Source of the DNA: Clostridia bacterium
GTDB taxonomy: Bacteria > Bacillota > Clostridia > Christensenellales > Pumilibacteraceae
Length of the DNA: 64,000 nucleotides
Direction: 5' to 3'
Assembly: GCA_900767465.1 (NCBI GenBank)
Contig: CAAGAW010000010.1
Span: 1 to 64,000, forward strand
Part shown: piece by piece, positions 1 through 7,464 of the stretch
How the letters are laid out: each line of letters starts with the position of its first letter
Numbering within the stretch: the stretch's first letter is position 1
The notes under the pieces: generated by a model
Databases searched by the model: none
Told to the model about the DNA's origin: nothing
The model's input: only the letters and a program-made list of their open reading frames with translations
Translations under genes and position numbers: made by a program

Positions 1-235
1 ACACGCGCCAGCCAGCTCGCCCGCGGTGGCTCACCGCCGAGCGAAGCGAACCGAGTGGCGAATGAGGGGAATAAAACCTAATAATAAACGTAACGTCGTT
101 TTCCCCTCATCCGTCTTGCCTTCGCGATGCTACGGCAATCCACCTTCCCCCGAGGGGGAAGGCTTAATAGGTTGCGTACCGTCATGTCATTGCGAGGAGC
201 GATAGCGACGTGGCAATCTCCCGGAAGGGAAATGC
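1..235. repeat. Intergenic repeat mosaic at window start
   Basis: No gene is visible here. Bases about 40-165 are a left-truncated copy of a palindromic repeat seen complete at 18431-18596 and 19045-19206: an inner inverted pair (gaatgagggg / cccctcatcc) followed by a G/C hairpin (ccttccccc / gggggaagg). Bases 187-232 are a copy of a second family, 'gtcattgcgag...gtggcaatctcccggaaggg', which recurs in reverse near 10190, 10500 and 10815. The repeats run almost into the following gene, so no promoter for it could be recognised. Confidence 0.8.
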
Positions 236-321
236 CGTCAACGTATACGCGCCGGCTTCGCGCCCCGCGGCGACTCTCCGCTTCCGCGTAGCCGCGGATA
301 CGATTGCGCATACTAACGACG

Positions 322-1971
322 ATGAAAGGAAAATGGAAAAAGACGATGAAGGGAGCGGGCGTGCTTGCCGCGTGTTCGCTTATCGGCAAAGCGCTCGGCG
401 CGCTATATCGACTGCCGCTGACGACGATACTCGGCGGAGAGGGTATGGGCGAGTATCAACTCGTAACGTCGATGTACGTATTGTTTTTTACGCTCGCCTG
501 CGGAGGATTGCCGGCGGCGGTAAGCCGGACGGTCGCAGCCGATCGCGGAACGCCTCGTCTCGCGCTTATAGTCGCGGGAATCGGCGCGGCATCCGGACTC
601 GCGTTTGCTTTGATTTTCGTCGCGCTTTCGCCGTTGTTTTCGATTATTCAGGGTAACGGCGGAACGGTAACCTATCTTGCCGTCGCTCCTGCGATCGTCT
701 TTGCAAGCCTCCTCGCCGGACTTCGCGGATACTTTCAGGGCAAAGGAAACCTTATGCCGACGTCGATCAGTCAGATTATAGAACAAGCCGTAAAATTAAC
801 GGTCGGACTGTGGCTCGCCCGCATACTCGTTCGCGGCGGAGCGGTTCCCGGCGCGGCGGGTGCGCTTATCGGCGTGTCGGTAAGCGAAATCGTCGCTTCG
901 GGCGCGGTAGCGGCGTTTCTGATGATAAAAACGCCGGAATCCACGGAGAAAGAAATTAAAATCGCCGAATCGACCGAAAAATTGCTCGCCGCAAGCGGTC
1001 TCGAAGCCGCTTCCGACGTCGTTCTCGATCCCGACGGAACAGACGATCCGGGTGAATCCCGCTCCCGCAAAAACGCCGGAACGCCCCGTAAGGCCATACG
1101 CAAAACCGAAGTAAAATCGGTCGCAAAAGCGATAATCGCGGCTGCGGTTCCGGTTACCGCGGGCGCGCTCGTAATGCCTCTTACGGGCGTTGCGGACAGT
1201 TTTACCGTCGTGAATATCCTTGCGGCGCGCGGACTCGAAGCGGCGGAAGCGACGGCAAGATACGGACTTGTCGGCGGAACCGTAAGCACGCTCGTCAATC
1301 TTCCCGTAACCGTCGCGTATGCGTTCGCCGCTGCGTTGCTGCCTCGCGTCGCAGGCGCGGCAAACCGCGAAAAAGCAAACCGCGAAATAGCGTTTTCGGT
1401 GCGGCTTGCGTTCGTTTTTTCCGTATACGTATCGGCGATTTACGTTATTTTCGCTCGCGATATAATCGAAATTCTGTACCCGTCGCTGTCCGTTTTTCAC
1501 AAAAATCTGACTACGACGCTACTTCGCGCCGAAGCCCCCGCCGTGACGTATTCGTCTCTTCTCGGAGTGGTTACCGCCGCGCTTCAGGGGTCGGGAAAGG
1601 CAGGCAAAGCGGCGAAAAATCTGCTTATCGGCGGCGCGGCGAAAGTCGCGGTAAGCGCGGTTTCGCTGTATTTTTCGGGAGTCGTCGGCGCGTGCGTGGG
1701 AACGACGGCTTGTTACGCGATCACGCTCGTTCTCGACGTTATCGAACTGCGCGCCGGGACCGGGTTTTTCGCTAAGGGCGCGAAAAATCTTTTCTTTGCG
1801 GCGGCTTGCGGTATTGCCGTTGCGGCGGCGACGGGGCTGATATTAAGCGGCGCGGGCGCGTTGCCGAGGCTCGCGACCTCTGCGGCGGCGGGTGCGGCGG
1901 TTACATGCGCGCTTTGCGGCAAGGCGTTCGGACGGGAAGAGCGCGCACGACTGCCTTTTTTCAAACATTAG
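322..1971 (+). CDS. SpoVB/MurJ-like MOP-superfamily flippase
   Basis: A 549-residue polytopic membrane protein of the MOP flippase superfamily, closest in pattern to Firmicute SpoVB/polysaccharide-biosynthesis proteins, which move lipid-linked precursors across the cytoplasmic membrane during cortex or wall synthesis. The N-terminus has the family layout: a short basic leader, then 'GALYRLPLTTILGGEGMGEYQL', and later 'GYFQGKGNLMPTSISQIIEQ', typical of SpoVB. About 12-14 hydrophobic segments are readable. I chose ATG 322; a TTG at 304 would add six residues and neither has a strong ribosome site. Odd feature: a hydrophilic insert of about 65 residues (roughly 205-270) between the two transmembrane halves. 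Whether it serves sporulation or vegetative wall synthesis cannot be told from sequence. Confidence 0.85.
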   Translation: MKGKWKKTMKGAGVLAACSLIGKALGALYRLPLTTILGGEGMGEYQLVTSMYVLFFTLACGGLPAAVSRTVAADRGTPRLALIVAGIGAASGLAFALIFVALSPLFSIIQGNGGTVTYLAVAPAIVFASLLAGLRGYFQGKGNLMPTSISQIIEQAVKLTVGLWLARILVRGGAVPGAAGALIGVSVSEIVASGAVAAFLMIKTPESTEKEIKIAESTEKLLAASGLEAASDVVLDPDGTDDPGESRSRKNAGTPRKAIRKTEVKSVAKAIIAAAVPVTAGALVMPLTGVADSFTVVNILAARGLEAAEATARYGLVGGTVSTLVNLPVTVAYAFAAALLPRVAGAANREKANREIAFSVRLAFVFSVYVSAIYVIFARDIIEILYPSLSVFHKNLTTTLLRAEAPAVTYSSLLGVVTAALQGSGKAGKAAKNLLIGGAAKVAVSAVSLYFSGVVGACVGTTACYAITLVLDVIELRAGTGFFAKGAKNLFFAAACGIAVAAATGLILSGAGALPRLATSAAAGAAVTCALCGKAFGREERARLPFFKH

Positions 1972-1990
1972 AGAATGTGCGCGCAAAACG

Positions 1991-2019
1991 TTGATTTTTT
2001 CCGCAAAACGGTGTATAAT
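1991..2019 (+). promoter_or_regulatory. Sigma-A promoter of serS
   Basis: TTGATT (1991-1996), a 17-base spacer and TATAAT (2014-2019). The start codon lies only 37 bases downstream, so there is no room for a T-box leader. This is unlike many Firmicute aminoacyl-tRNA synthetase genes. Confidence 0.85.
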
Positions 2020-2056
2020 TAGACTCAAGAATCAACGTACAAGAGGTTAGTCAAAA

Positions 2057-3319
2057 ATGTTGGATTTAAAATTCGTTGTGGAAAACGCCGATAAAGTAAA
2101 AGCCGCCATGAAAACTCGCAGCGGCGAATACGACGTGGACGCCGCCGTAAGGCTCGACGCGCGCCGCAAAGAGATCCTTCGAGAAGTCGAGGTTCTCAAA
2201 GCCGAACGCAATCGCGAATCGGCTCAGATCGCGGAACTCAAAAAGAAAAAAGAGGACGCGACCGAACTTATCGCAAAAATGAAGGCGGTAGGCGACAAGA
2301 TTAAAGAACTCGACGCCGCGCTCGTTCCCGTCGAAGCAGACCTTCGCATGGCGATGCTTTCCATTCCGAATATTCCCGATCCGACCGTACCGATCGGCAA
2401 GGACGACACCGAAAACGTGGAAATCCGCAGATTCCTCGAACCCACCAAATTCGACTTCGAGCCGAAAGCGCATTGGGATCTCGGAACCTCGCTCAATATT
2501 CTCGATCCTATCACCGCCGCCAAAATCACGGGCGCAAGATTTACCGTTTACCGCGGTCTCGGCGCACGGCTGGAGCGCGCGATCTGGAACTTTATGCTCG
2601 ACACGCACACCGCAAACGGCTTTACCGAAATTTTCCCGCCGTTCATGGTTAATCGCGACAGCATGACGGGTACCGGACAACTTCCGAAGTTTGAGGAGGA
2701 CGCTTACGCCGTCAAAAACACCGATTATTTCCTTATCCCGACCGCCGAAGTTCCCGTTACGAATATGCTCCGCGGCGACGTCGTGGACGAAGCCGACCTT
2801 CCGCAGTATTATTGCGCGTACACCGCTTGCTTCAGAGGCGAGGCCGGTTCGGCGGGCAGAGATACCCGCGGACTTATCCGCCAGCACCAGTTCAATAAAG
2901 TCGAACTCGTCAAGTTCGTTATGCCCGAGGGCAGTTACGACGAACTCGAGTCTCTCACCCGCGAAGCCGAACTTATTTTGCAAAAACTCGGACTTCCGTA
3001 CCGCGTCGTCTGCCTTTCGACGGGTGACCTCGGATTCTCGTCCGCAAAAACTTACGACATCGAAGTGTGGATGCCTTCGTACGGCAGATACGTCGAAATT
3101 TCGTCCTGCTCCAACTTCGTGGACTATCAGGCGCGCCGCATGAACATCAAGTACCGCACCAAAAGCGGCAAAACAGGATTCCTGCACACCCTCAACGGCA
3201 GCGGACTCGCTGTCGGCAGAACCACCGCGGCGATTCTCGAAAACTTCCAGAACGCCGACGGAACCGTTACGATTCCCGCCGCGCTCGTGCCGTATATGGG
3301 CGTGGACAAAATAAAGTAA
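2057..3319 (+). CDS. serS: Seryl-tRNA synthetase
   Basis: A 420-residue class II synthetase that charges tRNA-Ser with serine in the cytoplasm. Residues about 25-105 form the long charged coiled-coil arm that grips the tRNA. The core carries motif 2 ([21 protein letters not shown]) and motif 3 ([15 protein letters not shown]) of SerRS. Length is normal for the family. The start is set by AGAGG ten bases upstream. The next gene begins 22 bases after the stop with its own ribosome site and no terminator between them, so the two are probably co-transcribed. Confidence 0.97.
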   Translation: MLDLKFVVENADKVKAAMKTRSGEYDVDAAVRLDARRKEILREVEVLKAERNRESAQIAELKKKKEDATELIAKMKAVGDKIKELDAALVPVEADLRMAMLSIPNIPDPTVPIGKDDTENVEIRRFLEPTKFDFEPKAHWDLGTSLNILDPITAAKITGARFTVYRGLGARLERAIWNFMLDTHTANGFTEIFPPFMVNRDSMTGTGQLPKFEEDAYAVKNTDYFLIPTAEVPVTNMLRGDVVDEADLPQYYCAYTACFRGEAGSAGRDTRGLIRQHQFNKVELVKFVMPEGSYDELESLTREAELILQKLGLPYRVVCLSTGDLGFSSAKTYDIEVWMPSYGRYVEISSCSNFVDYQARRMNIKYRTKSGKTGFLHTLNGSGLAVGRTTAAILENFQNADGTVTIPAALVPYMGVDKIK

Positions 3320-3341
3320 TTTCACACGAGAGGATAAAACC

Positions 3342-3911
3342 GTGCTAAAAGAAGCGGGCGAATTTCTGGCTTTTATATTCGGAAACCTTTTCAAAGGAAT
3401 ATGGTTTCTTATCCGCAAGGCGGGATTCTGGGTTCCGCTCGCTTTTACCGCGCTGTTTTTTATTATAATCGCAATCACGCGTACGCCGTTTGCGTCTCTT
3501 CGCGGGATCTTTATCGCCGGACTCATCGTTACTGCGGTTATCGGCGTTGCGCTCGGTATCGCAACCAACGCGAAAAAACTCATCGGTAAAAAACTTCCCG
3601 AAAAAACGCGCGAGGGAATTACCCGCGTCACCGTTCCCGACGACGCCGAAAAGAGTGACGCCGCAACGGATAATGACGACGAACCCGCGTCCGAGCCGCG
3701 TAAAAAAGCGGTGTTCGCCGCACCCGCGTATTACGAGGACGAAACCGAACAACCGAAAATTTACCGTACCCGCCGAGCCGACGACGTTCTCATTTACGAG
3801 TATTCGGACAGGCTGGACTATTACCGTATCCGCGGCGATCGTCGCGAAAAAATCTATACGGAATATAAGTCCTCCGACGGCTCCGTCCCTGCCCGCGACT
3901 TTTTTCGGTAA
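3342..3911 (+). CDS. Small two-span membrane protein, unknown function
   Basis: A 189-residue protein starting at GTG, placed by GAGAGGA seven bases upstream. Two hydrophobic segments (about residues 27-45 and 54-73) are joined by a short polar loop. The remaining 110 residues are charged and rich in Asp, Glu, Arg and Lys, likely cytoplasmic. The C-terminus contains a compact motif (DVLIYEYSDRLDYYRI). I do not recognise a family. Its position directly after serS, without a terminator, suggests co-transcription but gives no functional clue. Confidence 0.7.
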   Translation: MLKEAGEFLAFIFGNLFKGIWFLIRKAGFWVPLAFTALFFIIIAITRTPFASLRGIFIAGLIVTAVIGVALGIATNAKKLIGKKLPEKTREGITRVTVPDDAEKSDAATDNDDEPASEPRKKAVFAAPAYYEDETEQPKIYRTRRADDVLIYEYSDRLDYYRIRGDRREKIYTEYKSSDGSVPARDFFR

Positions 3912-3919
3912 ATAGCCGC

Positions 3920-3932
3920 TTTGTCGAAAAAA
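3920..3932 (+). promoter_or_regulatory. Possible 0A box upstream of an orphan Spo0A-C gene
   Basis: The sequence TTTGTCGAAAAAA contains TGTCGAA, the core recognised by Spo0A in Bacillus and Clostridium. It lies 90-100 bases upstream of the gene at 4022, whose product resembles the Spo0A DNA-binding domain. A seven-base core occurs by chance several times in 64 kb, so only the location makes it notable. Confidence 0.4.
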
Positions 3933-4021
3933 TCCCTGTACGTATCCGCGTTTTCGCGACATGGCAAACCGGATCGCTCGCCGCAATAATCGAAAAAAGA
4001 GTAAGTAAAGGAACGGAGAAA

Positions 4022-4420
4022 ATGCCGGAAACGGACGTAAACAGCGAAGACAACACACTCGTATCGGATCTGCTGATATCGACGGGAGTTTCGCCGTCGT
4101 TAAACGGGTTCGGATATCTGAAAGAGGCGATACTCGTATACGACGGAAGCGAAGGGGATATCAACGCGGTATACGAAGAAGTGGGTAAGAAGTACGGAGC
4201 AAAGACCTTAACGGTAGAACGGGCAATACGTTCGGCGTTGAAACAGGCAAATAAAAAAGGAACGTTGCGACGGCTGAACGAGTTTTTATGCGCGGATTAC
4301 GTGAAAGCGGACGCAGTAATATCAAACAAAGAGTTCGTGTCTGTAATTGCGGAGTATATGCGTATCGGGTATTTCAAAACGATACTGAGAGAAAATCTCG
4401 CCAACCGCAAACGGATATAA
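4022..4420 (+). CDS. Orphan Spo0A C-terminal-domain protein (paralog A)
   Basis: A 132-residue protein that is essentially only the DNA-binding (sigma-A activator) domain of Spo0A, without the phosphoacceptor receiver domain. It follows the Spo0A domain in order: 'LLISTGVSPSLNGFGYLKEAI' matches the IGVPAHIKGYxYLREAI segment; 'TVERAIRSALKQA' matches the recognition helix RVERAIRHAIEVA; and 'NKEFVSVIAEYMR' matches NSEFIAMVADKLR. The start is set by AAAGGA nine bases upstream. It is followed by a strong terminator and then by a divergent paralog. Without a receiver it cannot be switched by phosphorelay in the normal way, so it may bind 0A-like sites constitutively or compete with Spo0A (inference). 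No full-length spo0A lies in the window. Confidence 0.8.
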   Translation: MPETDVNSEDNTLVSDLLISTGVSPSLNGFGYLKEAILVYDGSEGDINAVYEEVGKKYGAKTLTVERAIRSALKQANKKGTLRRLNEFLCADYVKADAVISNKEFVSVIAEYMRIGYFKTILRENLANRKRI

Positions 4421-4447
4421 ACCGATAAAGGAACGATAGCCTCATAA

Positions 4448-4482
4448 CGCTCCGCAAGAAAAAATCTTGCGGAGCGGTTTTT
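4448..4482 (+). terminator. Rho-independent terminator after Spo0A-C paralog A
   Basis: An 11-bp perfect stem (CGCTCCGCAAG / CTTGCGGAGCG) with a 7-base A-rich loop, followed by GTTTTT. Confidence 0.92.
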
Positions 4483-4612
4483 ATTTATCGAAAAAATCGC
4501 AAGCGAACAGCCGTTAAATTTCAAATAATGGAAAAACCGACAAAAACTGACGTGTGTTTTCACGAAATATGTAAAATAATAGAAATAATTGCGCACACGG
4601 GGTGCGATTTAC

Positions 4613-4641
4613 TTGATTAAATTATTAAAAAGTGATATAAT
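4613..4641 (+). promoter_or_regulatory. Sigma-A promoter of Spo0A-C cassette, copy 1
   Basis: TTGATT (4613-4618), a 17-base spacer, TATAAT (4636-4641). Transcription should start near 4648, leaving a leader of about 100 bases before the preferred start at 4752. The leader holds an imperfect GCGCGGG / CCCGTGC hairpin just before the ribosome site. Confidence 0.85.
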
Positions 4642-4751
4642 GTAATCACAAAAATGAATAACAAAAGAAAATGACTGAGTTACGTAAGAACTTGCGCGGG
4701 CAGATCGTTTCCCGTGCGGTGAAAGGATATTTGGCTATAAAGGAGAGAAAT

Positions 4752-5162
4752 ATGGACGACAAAGAGATCGAGAGCGACACGATACTGACGGGATTATTTA
4801 TGAGGATAGGAATAAGTCCCGCGTTGGGCGGGTTCGGGTATCTGAAGGAGGCGATTAAACAGTACAAGGGACATAATGGGATAATGGGGGAGTTGTGCGA
4901 AACGATAGCGAAGAAGCACGGAACGATCCGGAAAAGAGTGGAAAGAGATTTGAGATTTGCGATACAATGCGCGCATAATAACGGATCGTTGACGAATCTG
5001 AACGAAATACTCAACAACGATTGCGTAAAAGAGAACGATTGCTTATGCTGTAAAGAGTTCGTTGCGCTTATAGCGGAGTATATGAATAACGACTATCTGA
5101 AGTATAACGTGATCTGTAAGAACGTAAAAAGTCTGAATTACATATTGCAGACAAGAAGATAA
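4752..5162 (+). CDS. Orphan Spo0A C-terminal-domain protein (paralog B, copy 1)
   Basis: A 136-residue Spo0A DNA-binding-domain protein without a receiver domain. Matching blocks: 'LFMRIGISPALGGFGYLKEAI', the recognition-helix region 'RKRVERDLRFAIQCAHNNGS', and 'CKEFVALIAEYMN'. I set the start at ATG 4752 because it has a strong AAAGGAG six bases upstream and matches the start of the neighbouring paralog. An in-frame ATG at 4671 would add 27 basic residues but has no ribosome site, and the reading frame just above it is broken by a 1-base difference between the two copies. It is carried on the duplicated cassette; the second copy at 52901 differs at only a few residues, such as Asn/Lys in the KGH-N/K-GI segment. 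Role unknown beyond likely DNA binding. Confidence 0.8.
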   Translation: MDDKEIESDTILTGLFMRIGISPALGGFGYLKEAIKQYKGHNGIMGELCETIAKKHGTIRKRVERDLRFAIQCAHNNGSLTNLNEILNNDCVKENDCLCCKEFVALIAEYMNNDYLKYNVICKNVKSLNYILQTRR

Positions 5163-5189
5163 AACGAAAAAACAAGGAAATGTGAGATT

Positions 5190-5230
5190 CCCCGTACGAG
5201 TAAACGGTCCTCGTACGGGGATTATTTTTT
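5190..5230 (+). terminator. Terminator of Spo0A-C cassette, copy 1
   Basis: An 11-bp perfect stem (CCCCGTACGAG / CTCGTACGGGG), a 9-base loop, then ATTATTTTTT. Confidence 0.92.
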
Positions 5231-5623
5231 GCGGTGAGCCACCGCGGGCAAATATTTGAGGCGTTCGTGTACGATAGTTCTCGTTTCTATCGCGGGGGAT
5301 TTCTCGACTAACGCCCCTGAATGACATTGTGGACGAAGGGCGTTTATTTTTTACGGAACCGGCAACCATAATTTATCCGCGCCTCGACGGACGGGGTTCT
5401 CGCCGAAACCTCGCACGCAAAATAAAAACACCCTTGCGGGTGCTTTATTTTGGTGGAGGTAATAGGGGTTTGCAGTCGCTTCGCTTCCCTTGGTGGCTTC
5501 GCCACCGCGAACCACCGCCTGCGGGACGTGAAGACGGAAGGGGCGTATCGCTTACCATCTATACGGGTAACCATTATATATTCATACTTCGACGGACGGG
5601 GTTCTCGCCGAAACCCCGCACAC
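5231..5623. repeat. Repeats and tRNA 3'-end stub downstream of tRNA-Val(CAC)
   Basis: No gene. Bases 5237-5325 are a reversed copy of the 'gagcgttagtcgagaaatccccc' repeat. Bases 5451-5467 (minus strand) repeat the last 17 bases of tRNA-Val (CCCTATTACCTCCACCA), followed by a terminator-like hairpin (CACCC-GCAA-GGGTG). Between the stub and the tRNA lies a spacer of about 190 bases that is nearly identical to the spacer after tRNA-Val(GAC) at 30087-30274. Confidence 0.85.
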
Positions 5624-5659
5624 AAGATAAAAGACGCACCGCAGTGCGTCTTTTATCTT
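5624..5659 (-). terminator. Terminator of tRNA-Val(CAC)
   Basis: A perfect 16-bp stem (AAGATAAAAGACGCAC with its complement) around a 4-base loop, lying directly against the tRNA 3' end. On the minus strand the distal arm ends in a TTTTATCTT run. Confidence 0.85.
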
Positions 5660-5735
5660 GGTGGAGGTAATAGGGCTCGAACCTATGACCTCATGCATGT
5701 GAAGCATGCGCTCTGACCAACTGAGCTATACCTCC
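5659..5735 (-). tRNA. tRNA-Val (anticodon CAC)
   Basis: A complete 77-nt cloverleaf with encoded CCA. On the minus strand: acceptor GGAGGTA/TACCTCC, D-arm GCTC-AGTTGGTCA-GAGC, anticodon stem CATGC/GCATG with loop TTCACAT (anticodon CAC, codon GUG), T-arm ATAGG-TTCGAGC-CCTAT. It differs from the tRNA-Val(GAC) at 30010 mainly in the anticodon arm. Confidence 0.97.
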
Positions 5736-5768
5736 TAAGATCGGGAACAACGCCCGACTACGCAAGAT

Positions 5769-5797
5769 ATTATAGCACAAGGCGGCGGGAAAATCAA
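5769..5797 (-). promoter_or_regulatory. Promoter of tRNA-Val(CAC)
   Basis: Read on the minus strand: TTGATT (5797-5792), a 17-base spacer, TATAAT (5774-5769), about 35 bases from the mature tRNA 5' end. Confidence 0.85.
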
Positions 5798-5858
5798 GAA
5801 AAAAGACGATATTTTTGTGAGAAAACGGGTAATTTTTTCCCCGCGTGGCAGCCTCGGA

Positions 5859-5887
5859 TTGACAGACGGACGGATATATGATATAAT
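5859..5887 (+). promoter_or_regulatory. Consensus promoter of the DUF1538/PII-like operon
   Basis: TTGACA (5859-5864), a 17-base spacer, TATAAT (5882-5887). This is a perfect match to the sigma-A consensus, 33 bases before the GTG start. Confidence 0.9.
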
Positions 5888-5919
5888 TTACGCGGAAAAA
5901 GACAAGGAGAGCGCGGTAA

Positions 5920-7455
5920 GTGAAGCAAAGGCTGGCGTTGTTTTTCAAATCGTTTAAGGAAAAAATGGGCGAATCGGTTTCCGCGGTTACCCCTATCGTC
6001 GTTATCGTCGTACTTCTGGCGGTAACGTTCGTGCCGTTGCCGGCGACGTCGATAATCCTGTTCCTGTTCGGAGCGGTGATGCTTTTAGTCGGAATGAGCA
6101 TGTTCACGCTGGGCGTGGATATGTCGATGATCCCGATGGGGGACGGAATCGGCGCAAGTATGGGCGCGGCGAAAAACAAAACGCTGCCCATATTGTTATG
6201 CCTCGTTCTCGGCGTTCTGATAACGATCGCCGAACCCGATCTTACCGTGCTTGCCGAACAGATTCCGAGCATACCGAAAATGACGATAATCGTGTCGGTG
6301 GCGGTCGGCGTGGGATTGTTTCTCGCGTTTGCGTTGCTTAGGACGATGTTCAAACTGCACCTGTCGTACATACTGATATTTTTCTATCTCATAGCCGCGC
6401 TTTTAGCGTGTTTCTGCCCGTCGGAGTTTATCCCCGCGGCTTTCGATTCGGGAGGAGTAACCACGGGTCCGATCACGGTACCGTTCCTTATGGCGCTCGG
6501 AATAGGTCTTGCGTCGGTAAACAAAAAAGGCGGACGAAGCGACAGTTTCGGTATGGTGGCGATGTGTTCGGTCGGTCCTATCATATCCATGCTCGTACTC
6601 GGAATCGTATATAAAGGAGTGGAAATCAATCCCGCGCCCGCCGTTATACCCGAAATCACGACGGCGCACGACGCGCTTATGGAGTTTATCCACGCGCTCC
6701 CGACTTACTTCGGCGAAGTCGCGCTCGCGCTTACCCCGATCGCGGCGGTGTTCTTCGTCTTCGAACTTATAACCAAGCGTTTCAAAAAACACCAACTTAT
6801 CCGTATCATAAGCGGATTTATATATACGTATATCGGACTCGTACTGTTTTTGTGCGGCGTAAACGTAGGATTTATGCCCGTCGGCAACCAACTCGGAAGC
6901 ACGCTCGCAAATGCGGGCAACCTCAGATGGCTGCTTATTCCGGTCGGTATGCTGGTAGGTTACTTCATCGTCGCCGCCGAGCCTGCCGTTCACGTCCTTA
7001 AAGATCAGGTCGAGGAAGTCTCTAAAGGCGCGATTTCCAAGCGGTCGATGGGTATAAGCCTCAGCGTGGGCGTTGCGGCTTCGGTGGGGATCTCGATGTT
7101 GCGTATACTTACCGGAATTTCGCTGCTGTGGTTCCTTATCCCCGGATACGTCATTGCGCTCGGAATGAGTTTCTTCGTGTCGCAGATGTTCACGGCGGTA
7201 GCGTTCGACGCCGGCGGAGTCGCTTCCGGACCGATGACGGCGACGTTCCTTATGCCGCTTGCGCTCGGAGCGTGTACCGCGCTCGGAGGAAACATTATGT
7301 CCGACGCGTTCGGAATAGTCGCGATGGTCGCGATGACGCCGCTTCTTACGATTCAGATTCTCGGATTCTATTCGATAGCGAAAAAGAAAATCGCGCGCAA
7401 ACAGATTCAGATTTCGATGGAGCGCGTACCCGATCAAGTGGTGTATTTCGATTAG
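5920..7455 (+). CDS. DUF1538 integral membrane protein (two repeats)
   Basis: A 511-residue protein with about 12 hydrophobic segments arranged as an internal duplication. Each half carries the same signature: AFDSGGVTTGPIT near residue 174 and AFDAGGVASGPMT near residue 427. Each half also has an AEP motif (IAEPDLTVL, AAEPAVHVL). This is the DUF1538 family, generally regarded as a transporter-like protein of unknown substrate. The start is GTG, with AAGGAG ten bases upstream. The next gene starts nine bases after the stop and encodes a tandem PII-like protein. By analogy with PII proteins that gate a membrane partner (GlnK-AmtB), it may regulate this transporter (inference). Confidence 0.88.
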   Translation: MKQRLALFFKSFKEKMGESVSAVTPIVVIVVLLAVTFVPLPATSIILFLFGAVMLLVGMSMFTLGVDMSMIPMGDGIGASMGAAKNKTLPILLCLVLGVLITIAEPDLTVLAEQIPSIPKMTIIVSVAVGVGLFLAFALLRTMFKLHLSYILIFFYLIAALLACFCPSEFIPAAFDSGGVTTGPITVPFLMALGIGLASVNKKGGRSDSFGMVAMCSVGPIISMLVLGIVYKGVEINPAPAVIPEITTAHDALMEFIHALPTYFGEVALALTPIAAVFFVFELITKRFKKHQLIRIISGFIYTYIGLVLFLCGVNVGFMPVGNQLGSTLANAGNLRWLLIPVGMLVGYFIVAAEPAVHVLKDQVEEVSKGAISKRSMGISLSVGVAASVGISMLRILTGISLLWFLIPGYVIALGMSFFVSQMFTAVAFDAGGVASGPMTATFLMPLALGACTALGGNIMSDAFGIVAMVAMTPLLTIQILGFYSIAKKKIARKQIQISMERVPDQVVYFD

Positions 7456-7464
7456 GAGGGCGGT

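Larger units (their letters stand above)
4510..5234 (+). repeat. 726-bp cassette, copy 1 (promoter, Spo0A-C gene, terminator)
   Basis: This segment matches 52829-53554 on the opposite strand almost base for base. The homology starts at GCCGTTAAATTTCAAATAATGG and stops at TTTTTTGCGG just after the terminator, and the flanks are unrelated. I saw one single-base indel (in the leader, near 4660) and a handful of substitutions. It contains one complete transcription unit. No transposase, no terminal inverted repeats longer than 3 bp and no clear target duplication are visible. Confidence 0.93.

Noticed and set aside
2019..2057. T-box riboswitch upstream of serS
   Set aside because: Only 37 bases separate the -10 box and the start codon, too short for a T-box leader.
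2066..3631. A 521-residue minus-strand frame covering serS and the next gene
   Set aside because: It runs antisense through two genes with good ribosome sites and family motifs, and has no ribosome site or promoter of its own.
4671..4751. Longer start (MTELRKN...) for the Spo0A-C cassette protein
   Set aside because: No ribosome site, poor agreement with the neighbouring paralog's start, and a frame-breaking indel between copies just upstream; ATG 4752 has a strong ribosome site.
4448..5230. Insertion sequence carrying the Spo0A-C gene
   Set aside because: No transposase gene, no terminal inverted repeats and no target duplication are visible; I report the duplication itself but not an IS.
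5329..5716. Short frames next to tRNA-Val(CAC)
   Set aside because: They read through the tRNA gene, its terminator and repeat sequence; the same frames recur at the other tRNA-Val locus.
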